This document shows positions 11,640-21,600 of a stretch of DNA of 64,000 nt, one piece after another; the first letter of the stretch is position 1, and every line of letters begins with the position of its first letter. Source of the DNA: Porpolomopsis calyptriformis (taxonomy: Eukaryota; Basidiomycota; Agaricomycetes; Agaricales; Hygrophoraceae). Both the position numbers and the translations under genes were made by a program. The notes under the pieces were generated by a model. The model made no database searches. It was not told where the DNA came from and was given only the letters and a program-made list of their open reading frames with translations. Location of the stretch: contig OX621167.1 in the NCBI GenBank assembly GCA_951640195.1, positions 868,001 to 932,000 of the forward strand, written 5' to 3'.

Positions 11640-12501
11640 CTTTTTTGCACATCCACAAGAAATTGTGGAATATCTGTGTAAATCAACTTTGACTGAAAAA
11701 GCTTCCCTGTCAACGACACAGCCTCCGTCAATGACGAAGACCCACACGAAGACTCGAATCACGCGGGCCTCAACGGTGTGCAACTCGCAAGGCAAACCGC
11801 CTGACGACGATGACCCAGGAACAGCGCAGATGAGCGCCGTCGCTGATTCCGGCGTGCCACGTCACGACCTCAGCGACACTCAAAGATGGCCAGCGTCAGC
11901 TGTAAATTCACCCCAGAGTGAATGAAGACATTGTGCCAACTTAAATGATGGCAGTTCCCAACTTACGGAAAGAGAGGAGTCGTTGCCGATGACAAGTCGG
12001 CATGTAAGTATGACAATTGACCCAACGCTCGATACGTTAATACACACCCTCACTGAGGGTCAAACGAGGACAGGAGTCCCTTCCTCATCACGAAACCTGA
12101 ATGAATGAGAATATGTTCATCAAATGTTAAATCTATTACAGCGTGATGAAATAGACGATCAATATGAGCGACGAGACCCGTCGCCCACACCCAGTCAGAT
12201 GTCGACTGTGACACGTACTAAGAGACGAAAAGAAAAGTGCCCGCAGAACCGCGAGGCACCAAGTGAGACGCTCACCGACATAGTTGATAGGGTCAATGCA
12301 CTCGTTCAGACGAGAATGGGCGGAATTAGTCGTGATGAATTCATGAGGCTAGCCAACGACCTTAACAAGGTTATGGTGCGTAAGAATAGCGACAACACCT
12401 GTCGAAATAAGATGGATACAACCATTCATCCAGATAGGGATGAGGAAGACAAACTTCTGCAACAAGTGGAAGCTGAGCTTCGCCGTCCTTGACAAGAAGA
12501 C
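11640..12501 (+). pseudogene. Element A leader and gag N-terminus
   Basis: After the LTR there is about 480 bp of leader with a Thr-rich open stretch at 11665-11925. A good donor (GTAAGT, 12004) and acceptor (TTACAG, 12141) suggest a 138-nt intron. Joining them gives LPMTSRH-RDEIDDQYERRDPS in frame. The gag frame then runs through LTDIVDRVNALVQTRMGGIS and MRLANDLNKVMVRKNS to 12501, crossing one TGA after EAELRRP. It is cut by element B; the next codons are at 27503. The function assignment rests on the downstream gag domains. Confidence 0.6.
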
Positions 12502-12890
12502 TGTTATAAACTGGTTGTCAATGAGATGGTTTTACTTTGGAGAGCTCTGTCCCAAGACAGTGATAATGTCTCAAGTCCTAGTTATCGGGTTGCTAACGAG
12601 GAATCAGACTTAAAGTCTGAGTACGACTAACTAGGGGTTTATATACTGACTACGCTACTGTGGATGAGTCAGTGTTTACACAGGGAATACATGCGATGAG
12701 TAGAGATAAGCATGATAGAAGACTCAGAGCATGTGAAAGGGTGAAACATAATCATCGGAAATGAAATGTGTCCTATCTAGGATATATGAAAAGATACGAG
12801 ACTGTGGGGAATCCCAATCAAAGATAAGACCTATCCGACTAAGCACCAATGACTAACATAGAGAGAGAATGAAAATTTATGTCTGTGACA
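12502..12890 (-). repeat. 3' LTR of element B
   Basis: TGTTATAAAC...CTGTGACA as read on the plus strand; 389 bp. In the sense (minus) direction it ends in TTTATAACA. Confidence 0.9.
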
Positions 12891-12924
12891 TACACCTTGC
12901 TTTTTGGGAAATTCGACCCAAATT

Positions 12925-13659
12925 TCAAACTTGGGTGGTGTCGGTCATTTCGTTCTCTGAGGCCTGAGTCGGGATTTCCTCAGTAGCGGGGGCCTTGATG
13001 GCCACTGAGAGGGAAGCGGTGGGGGTGGTTTCCAGAGCTGCTTCGATGGGGGAAGGGGCTCGGACTGTTGCGATGTTGTCCTCGTCTGGATATTCCAAGT
13101 CGAGATTGATTGGGTACTCGACTGATGCACTGTAATCGATTAGCGTCTCCATTGTCGCGAGATTTCGTTGGGCCTGAAGAAAATCTTCTTGGGAAAGTCG
13201 TTGGGCCCGACGACTCTCTTCCACGAGTTTGACGATGATGGCGCGAGTGGTGACATTGTAGCAGTTGACCCACATACGCTTCTTTTCCCGTTGGAGCTCC
13301 CAAACTTTCAATTCGCTCTGATCCCAATGATTCTTCCAAAACAAGGCACTTTTCTCAGATGCCTTGAGTTCGGCTTGCAGTACTTTGCATTCTTGACGAA
13401 GCTCTCGGTTCCAGTTGCTGACGCTATTGCTGTGAGCTGTGAGGCGCGAGATGGTCACAGTGGGATCTTCAGGAGGAGGGGTTTGTGTAGGGTACTCTTT
13501 GAAGAAATCTTCTGCATGAGCGCGAGCTTGTCGACGTAACTGCCGAGTGGAAGAGGTGGAGGTGGAGGGACCGGGAGTAGGGGAGCGGATGGCGGACGAA
13601 GGGATTCGTCCAGCACGTCGGATAGCGACTTGAGGAGAGGGAGATCGAGTGGCAGGCAT
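12925..13659 (-). CDS. Post-pol ORF3 of element B (244 aa, coiled coil)
   Basis: An uninterrupted reading frame between the pol stop (13832) and the 3' LTR (12890). It begins MPATRSPSPQVAIRRAGRIP, has a basic Ser/Pro/Arg-rich head, a PTQTPPPEDPTVTISRL linker, a long helical segment (NWNRELRQECKVLQAELKAS; ALFWKNHWDQSELKVWELQR EKKR) and an acidic tail ending TDTTQV. No signal peptide or membrane segment is seen, so it is not an obvious envelope gene. A diverged copy is in B2 (49289-50024) and a similarly built ORF in E (29469-30047). I do not recognise the family. It may be an accessory structural or nucleic-acid-binding protein. Confidence 0.75.
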   Translation of the reverse strand: MPATRSPSPQVAIRRAGRIPSSAIRSPTPGPSTSTSSTRQLRRQARAHAEDFFKEYPTQTPPPEDPTVTISRLTAHSNSVSNWNRELRQECKVLQAELKASEKSALFWKNHWDQSELKVWELQREKKRMWVNCYNVTTRAIIVKLVEESRRAQRLSQEDFLQAQRNLATMETLIDYSASVEYPINLDLEYPDEDNIATVRAPSPIEAALETTPTASLSVAIKAPATEEIPTQASENEMTDTTQV

Positions 13660-13831
13660 TGTGAATGATGGTTTTTGGTGAAGTTGGTATCGGAAACAAC
13701 AGTGTTAGGTAAGTTCATCAAAAGTGGGGAAAGACTGGATGGAATCGTATCAACGATTCTGAGTTTATAAGTGCCAACTCGATCTAAGAATAGAATTCAA
13801 AAAATGGACAGCTGGAATGATGACAAATGAG

Positions 13832-14919
13832 TTAAGTCGCCGTTTGAATTGAGTCTTCGTAAGTCTTCACAATTTCCTTGGCATGTCGTAAGACGTTTGA
13901 TCGTTCTTCCCAAGTAGCTTCTTCAATCGGATAACCTTTCCATTTGACCAAATACTTTCGTCGGCGTTTAGCTCCAGAGTGTTGAAGAATAGATTCGACT
14001 TCATATTCTTCTTCATTCTCAATCAGATCTGGGGGAGGTCGAGATGTATCAGTAATATCAGGGTGGAGCGACTTATCTTCAACGTTCAGTCTCAGGAGTG
14101 ATACGTGAAAAACTGGATGGAGCTTCCAAGTTCCGGGGATATCGATAAGATACGCAAGATCTGATATTTGTTTTAGGATCTTGAACGGTCCAGTTCTTCT
14201 GTTATCCAATTTCTTGGCGGGTCGAGTCATCTTGATGTTCTTGGTATCTAACCAAACCAAATCTCTGACTCTGAAGGAGGGAGAGAGTTTCCGTTTTCGA
14301 TTGGCATATTTCTTCATTGATTCTGCGGCGTGTGATAGTGATTCGCCAGCACTCTTCTGAGCATGCGTGAGACGTTCATGGAAGGTGTTTGCTGCGGGGA
14401 CATTGCTCGGGGATTCGATTGTGATCGGCAAATGAGGATGACGGCCATATTCTAAATAGAAGGGTGATTGTGACGTGGCAGAGTGTTGTCGATTATTGTA
14501 AGTGAATTCGGTGGAAGCTAGCCATTCAGACCAGTCGTCTTGCATGAAGTTGGTGTAGAACCATAGGTAGACTTCGAGTTCTTGGTTTGTTCGTTCGGTC
14601 TAACCATCAGTCTTGGGATGATAAGCAGTAGACAGTCCAGAAATGGTTCCTAGGAGTTTATTGAGGGCTTCTGTGAATTTTGATGCGAATTGTACTCCTC
14701 GGTTGGAAATGACTTTCTTTGGCCATCCATGATGTTTCCAGATGTGATCATGGAAGAGTCAGGCAGCGCCTTCTGATGAGAGATTGGAAGTCATTGGAAT
14801 GAAATGGGCACGTTTTGTGAAGCGATTGACGACTACCATCACAGCATCGTATCCAAGCGAGTCAGGTAGTTGAACAATGAGATCGACAGTTATTTCAGTC
14901 CATGGTTCAGTAGCAGGGG
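13832..14919 (-). pseudogene. Pol of element B: integrase core and chromodomain
   Basis: Continuation of the integrase beyond unit C: DSLGYDAVMVVVNRFTKRAH, WKHHGWPKKVISNRGVQFAS and STAYHPKTDG hold the D,D(35)E core. The capsid-side tail NRKRKLSPSFRVRDLVWLDT follows, and it ends with a chromodomain EEYEVESILQHSGAKRRRKY, LVKWKGYPIEEATWEERSNV LRHAKEI. The chromodomain would direct integration to modified histone tails. At least two in-frame stops (near 14600 and 14760). Ends at TAA 13832-13834. Confidence 0.88.
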
Positions 14920-14924
14920 GTATA

Positions 14925-15135
14925 TGTCACAACTGTAGTTGCAAGTCTTTTCGTCAATCACAAGGCAGGCCTTGGAGCTTAATAAGTCTAGTAGGATGTA
15001 GAAGAAGGTTCTGACAGGGACGTCCTCGTAAAGGGTGATGATTCCTTCTGAGTTAAGTTTTACTTCTACAAAGAAGTTGTTCTGCAAGTTAAATCTGTTG
15101 CGTGCCTCTGCTGAGAGTTTAGGGAATATGGGCAT
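14925..15135 (-). CDS. Minus-strand ORF at the left edge of unit C
   Basis: ATG at 15135 opens MPIFPKLSAEARNRFNLQNN, FFVEVKLNSEGIITLYEDVP and VRTFFYILLDLLSSKACLVI, and stays open to the very end of C (NYSCD|) before running on about ten codons into B. A TATA-like ACTATATAAACC (15293-15281, minus strand) lies about 150 bp upstream, so it would be divergent from the zinc-knuckle gene. Not recognised. It may be a truncated gene or a chance ORF. Confidence 0.35.
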
Positions 15136-15642
15136 GAACGATTGGCTCAGTAGTTATGGGTTTATGTTTCTCTTTTCTTGTTCTGATGGAAGAGAAGTCT
15201 GATGATTCTGATTGCATTCGTGCTACTACAAGTAATCTCACAGGAGGACGAAGTGATGATCCACTTCGCCCTCAGGGTTTATATAGTATTTCTAAAATAG
15301 GAGTCACTATGAGTCAGCTTCCGCAGTCACCCCATTTTCTATTGTTCACAGCCTCTGGTTTAAGGTTTGCCATTGTTCTTAGTCATACTGCGGAAGGCTG
15401 TGTTATTTTGATAACTCAACTCTATTGGGCATAGCCTTCCACAGTATCAGGCTGTGCTGTCTCATGACTGGTTCCTATTGTTCTTCTAGTCATGAGATCG
15501 CCGTTGTTTCTATCTCTTGTCCGGCATATCAGGTTTCTCTTCTTTGACTGAGGAACCTCCTTTTGGTCTTCCCTTTGTGTCTGAGCATATAAAAGGTATG
15601 GGGTTGTATCCCTACGCTTCAGTTCAATCCTTGTCAATCATC

Positions 15643-18600
15643 ATGACTTCCTCCCACCAAGGCCACTACGTCCGATTCTTCAAGCAGTCTGGAGTGGTGC
15701 ACCGCACTGCTCCTGTCTTTCTCGATTGCGATTCGTTTCACTACTACCTCCAGCGCATCCCCTCCGACGCCGACCTCTGTTGGTCTTCCTTCTCCTGCTT
15801 CACTTGCGGTGGCAAGCACAAAGTCAAGAAGTGTCCGTTCATTCGCTGGCCAATCCAGCATGCTTGCGGCTTGATGGAGGATCCGCTTGGTAAGTATTTT
15901 GTTTTGTCTTTATTAGTCTGTGTTTGTTGATAATAGGCTTTTCCCTTTCTTAGCTTGGGATGATGACGCCTGTTAGGACCGAGGTTCCAAGGGGGTTCTC
16001 TGGGCCTAACACGACACAATCAGGGTTGACAAGTGTTCCAAAGAAGCTATTGGATTCAAGGCGGAACCACAGTATGTAGACAAGTAAGTCAAAACTAGAG
16101 TAGTCTACTATAAAATGCGTACATTATATATGCGTAGCAAATAAAGGGATTTTTATGAAGGACTAAGAGGAACGAACATCTAAGGGTCATAAGGACCTTG
16201 TATGTAAGGGGAAGTCATCTACAATATAGCCTTCAAAGGGGACTCTAACAGAATGTATGGGATGAAAAGTAGAAAGGGAAGAAAGGGACCATTATGGATG
16301 GTCCGAACAGTGGAGTGGCTCAGAGTGTGCCAGTCGAGTGCGCTCGGATAGCGCACGGCTTTTAGGGATTCCAACGAACCAATTTTGGAATGAATCCGAT
16401 CAGTAGATCTTGAGTTATCTTTGGTTTAGTGCGCAGGATGAGTACACTCGGATCGCGCAAGATGATATGACATCATCCAAAGGTGCGCAGAACGAGTACG
16501 CTCGGATCGTGCAAGGTGATATGACATCATCCAAAGGTGCGCGAAACGAGTGTGTTCAGATGGCGCAAGGTATCGGGTTTGAGATTTCTGACATCATCCC
16601 CGGCCAAAAGGAACTTCGTCCTCGAAGTTCAAAGGGAAGTAGTCATAGTCAATGGAATGAAGGGAGTGGTTATTCTCATGATGCAGGACAATATCATGGG
16701 CATGTTTGATCAGTTCAGATCGTGGTTCCCAGGTGGCTTCAGAGGTAGGGTAGCCTTTCCATTTGACAAGGTATTGGGTTTGTCCTTGCATTAGACGTCG
16801 TCCTAAAAGGTTTTCTACTTCATATTCGTCATGGCCATCGATCACATCAGGGGGAGGTCTTTGGATACCATCATCAGGATGGAGTTGTTCATCAAGAACA
16901 GCAGGTCTCAGTAGTGAGACATGGAAAACAGGGTGGACACGCCAGCCAGGGGGCAGAGTTAGGCGATAGGCAGAGTCACCTACTCTTTCCTGAATCGAGA
17001 AGGGTCCAGTCCTTCTGACGTCTAGCTTGTGGGAAGGTCTTCCAGTATTGAGGTGAGCAGTGGATAGCCAAACTTTGTCACCAACTTTATAGTGAGGGGC
17101 TTCGTGTCGATATCAATCGGCATGTCGCTTCATAGAGGTTGCTGCTTCTAAGAGGGCATTTTTTGCCACCATCCGAGCATGCTCGGATTGCGCAACAAAT
17201 TTGTTAGCAGATGGGTTTGGTGTTGTTATCGAGGGGGTCATGGGAGTATGAGGGTGTCGACCATATTCTAGGAAGAAGGGGGAGTACCCAGTAGAAACTT
17301 GTTCACGGTTATTGTAGGCAAACTCAGCTTGAGCTAGCCATTCAGACCAGTCATCTTGCATAAAGTTTGTGTAAAGACGGAGGTACTGTTCAAGTTCTTG
17401 GTTGACCCATTCGGTTTGGCCATCAGTTTGGGGGTGGAAAGCTGTTGATAGGGCAGTCTTGATCCCTAGGAGGTCATTCAGTGCAAGCATAAAGCGGGCT
17501 GCAAACTGAGTTCCTCGGTCAGTGATGACCTTTTTGGGCCATCCATGGTGTCGCCACACATAGTCTCGATAGAGTCGAGCAGCACCTTCAGCAGAGAGGT
17601 TGTTGGTAGTAGGGATAAAGTGAGCACGCTTGGTAAAGCGGTCAACAATAACAAAGATTGCTTGGTAGCCATGGGAGTTGGGGAGCTGAGTGATCAGGTC
17701 AGCTGTGATTTCATCCCAGGGTGATGAGCTAGGGGGAATTGGGTGAAGCAAACCAGATGGTTTAGCTGGGAATGCTTTTGTCTGCTGACAGGTAGGGCAG
17801 GACTTGATATAGTTTATGACATCCTTGCGAATGCCATCCCAGAAGTAGTAACGGCTTATGAGCTCTACAGTTTTCCGGATTCCGGGGTGTCCGACATAGG
17901 GGGGATCATGGTGACGTCTGATGACATCAGTTCGAAGATTAGGGGTATGGGGTACATATCGTCGATTCCGATCATCATAGACAATCCCATCAGTTTGGGT
18001 CCAGCCAGTTGATTCATCAAGTCTCTTCTTGATAGCATCAGGTAAGGTGGTCAGATGTAACTTGTCATCCAGGTCTTCTCTATCACCAGTAAGACTTATT
18101 TCAGTCTGGACAGTGCGCTTTTCGAGCATACTCAGATGGCGCGTTTTGAAGAGGTTTTCTGGGAGGAGGATTTGATTCACATTATCCAAGGATGGAGGGA
18201 GATAGTCAGGTTGTCGTGACAGTCCATCAGCTTTGTTGGACTTCCCAGAGTGGTGCTCAATGGTGAAGTCAAATCGGGAAAGGAAGGTAGCCCATCGTGC
18301 TTGTCGGCGGGATAAGTTTCGGTTGGTCATGAAGTACTTAAGCGTGATATTATCAGATTGGACTATGACTTTGTGTTTGGCACCTTCCAGATAGTGCCGC
18401 CATTCTTTGAAGGCGTCTATAATCGCTAGTAACTCTTTGTCGTGGATAGGGTAATTCCGCTCAGGGGGTGTCATGGTTCAGGAATAGTAAGCAGTTGGAT
18501 ACCACAGTCCATCTCCATGTTGTTGTGAGAGGATCGCACCTAGAGCAAAGTCTGAAGCATCAGTCTCAACCTTATAAGGGAGATCTGGATCAGGGACCCG

Positions 18601-21600
18601 AAGGATCGGAGCAGTAGTGATCGCATTCTTGAGTTTCCTAAAGGAGTCTTCTTCTTGATCAGTCCAGGTCCAGGGTACATCCTTTCGTGTCAGGTTATGA
18701 AGGGGTCGAGCAATGGTGGAAAAGTCTTTGATAAAGCATCGATATTCATTCAAGGTTCCTAGAAAGGCTTGAACATCTTTGACTTTTCTTGGGGTCACCC
18801 AATCAACGATGGCAGAGATTTTCTTTGGGTTCATCTCAATCTTGCCTTGTTCAATGATTGATCCTAGGTATTCAATCTGGGTTTGCTCAAAGGCACATTT
18901 GCTAGGCTTGCAAGAAAGCCTGTTCCTCCGAAAGGTTTCAAGGACTTGTCGGGTGATCTGCTCGTGGTCTTCAAGTGTGTCCGTATAGATGAGGACATCA
19001 TCAATATATATTTTGACATGACCAGTGAGCAGTTCAGATCAGAAACGGGAGTCGATCATCCATTGAAATGAGGCAGGAGAGTTGGTAAGGCCAAAGAACA
19101 TAACAGTCGGCTCAAAGAGTCCTCGGTTGGTGATGAAGGCAGCCTTCCATTCATCACCTTCCTTGATCCGTATATTGTTGAAACCCCAACGTATGTCAAG
19201 CTTGGTGAAGTACTTGGCCTTCTTGACACTGTCAAAGATCTCAGAAATCAGGGGTAAGGGGTAGCGGTCTCGGATGGTATGAGAGTTGAGGAAGCGGTAG
19301 TCTTGGATTGGCCGTAAGCCTCCATCAGTCTTGTTTGTGAAGAAGAAGGGAGCTGCTTGAGGCGATTTGGAAGGGCGGATGCGCCCAGTCTCTAGGTTTT
19401 CCTCAATGAACTCATTTAGCTTCTTTTGTTCAAGGGGGGAGAGTGCATATAGTTTTCCTCGCTGAGGAGTGAAAGAGTCATCCAGGTTGATAGCATGATC
19501 AAATTCTGAGCGTCCAGGCAACACATCAAAGGAGGTTTTATGGAAGACATCAGCATACTCATGGTACTTGAAGGGGATGAATTTCTGGATGTCCTCCTCA
19601 ACACTTGATGAAGCATTCCAAGCATCATCTCTGACTGAGATGGAAATCTTGGTATCGCAGGGACTTGAAGTATGCGCAGGACGAGTACGTTCGGATGGCG
19701 CACTTTGTTCCGAGCGCTTGGGGGTCTGGAAATTCGAAGAATCCATCAAAGGAGAGCGATCTTCTAAAAAGTGCGCAAAACGAGTATGCTCGTTTTGTGG
19801 GGAATTTCCAGGGGAGTCTTGGAGTTGAGGATTTGAAGAATGCGCGAACAGAGCATGTTCGTTTGGCGCATTAGTTTCCAGGTCATTTCGAGTTCGAGTA
19901 TTTGGGCAATGCGCAAAACGAGTATACTCATCTGGCGCAACATCCAAAGGGTTGGGAGATTGTTCTGGTGCCATTAGCTTGGATCGAGCACCCCAGCAGT
20001 GCTTTTCAGCACACACTATGAAGTCAACAGTTCGTCTATTCCAGTTGATTGCTGGGTTATGTGCCTCAAGCCAGGGGAGTCCGAGCACAATCTTGTGTTT
20101 CTCTCCGAGGTCTACTACCTCAAGAGTTAATCGTTCTTAATGGTTACCGATGGTGAGGAGGGCATCACATTCTTCTTCGATAGGACCTCCTTTGTTGGGT
20201 GTTCCATCAGCATTCCTAACAGGTATTGACGTCTCTAGCCTAAGAGTCGTCCAGTTCACTCGCTTGGCCCAGCTCCGGTCTATAAAGTTTCCAGTGGCGC
20301 CACAGTCGAGGAGACAGGCCACGGGGTACCTCCGTGCACTATCTGTCATAGTCACAATTGCTTCTATTAAGAAGCTCTGTTGCCCTTGTACAAGTCTTCT
20401 AAGAGTAAATCCATAAAAAGGGGGTTTTTGCGCAAAGTCAAGCGTCCTCGAGTTTGGCAGGGAAAGGGTTTCATTCAAGGGGGTAGTACAGGGTTGTCTG
20501 GTGCTAATGGTTGGGCAGTCGTTGCACCCATCTAAAAATCCTTGCGCAACAGCGCTGTAATAATATCTTGTTTCTCATCATCAGAGAGAGTAGAGGCTTT
20601 GGAAGCCGCAGTTGGCTTCAGAGTTGATGGAGATTTTCCAGTCATGTCAGTCCTGACAATCCGGACGCTTTTCTCCTTGGGGGTCTTGGTTGTTGTCCTC
20701 ACGACTTCTCCACGAGAGGTAGGATGAGGGCAATCTCTTGTCCAATGCCCGGCCTTTCCACAGTTGAAGCAGGGCTTAGGATTTGATTTCTGAGGAGGTG
20801 GAAATTGCCTCATACGATCAAGGTCCATTGGGACATCTTCTCGTTGGGAGTGTTGTTGAGGTGGGAAGTGTGGGGTAAAGGGTTTTGGTGCTAAGGAAGC
20901 AAGCGGGGTTTTCAAGAATAAGGAGACAGGGGCTTGTCGTGACCTAGGGGCTATTCCATTAATGGTCTTGAACCCCTTTGGTAGGTCAGCACGTCGCTGG
21001 TGAAGTTGGAGCTCTCTCCATTGTCGGTCAAGTTGTTGGGCCCACTTCTTCCAGTCCAGTAAGGTGGTTGGCATCTGGGGGAGAGTATAGATTTTCTCCA
21101 CAAGGGGGGCATTGAGTCCATCTTTGAATGCCTCAATCAAGGCAGTTTCATCGTAGCTGGTGAGGTACTCATGCTGTTCAAATCGGGTTATATAGTCATC
21201 GACGGTCAATCCTCCTTGTCTGACCATCTTGATTCGATGTCGTGCTGTGGCAGCAGGGTCGGAGTCTCCGAAGGTGGAATGTAACTCTGTTTCAAAGGCT
21301 GCCCAGGTTGTTGGCTTGCCATCTCGTTCATCTCGGGTTATCCTGTCAACATAATTGTTGGCCCAAGTAGCCGCAGTTCCAGTCTTCATGAAGGAAAGTG
21401 CTATAATGACACGTTCTCTTTGGGTAGCCTTTGGATAAGAGGTGACATATAAGGCAAGCTCTCGACAAAAGGTAGTAAACTTGTCACGAGAGCCATCATA
21501 GTCACTAGGTTTGGCTACCTTGATCCTATCAGAAGAGGAAGTGGGAGTGGTTGGCAGAAGGGAATCTGGTCCAGGGATACGGTCCTCAATAGCTGAGACT

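Noticed and set aside
12925..13659. ORF3 of element B as an env gene
   Set aside because: No signal peptide, no transmembrane helix, no Cys pattern; a coiled-coil protein instead.
15422..15861. Minus-strand ORFs opposite the unit C gene
   Set aside because: They are shadows of the spliced plus-strand exon, which has consistent introns and phases.
16325..16568. Regularly spaced palindromes as a CRISPR array
   Set aside because: Only three evenly spaced units, nearly identical spacers, within a eukaryotic LTR, with no cas genes.
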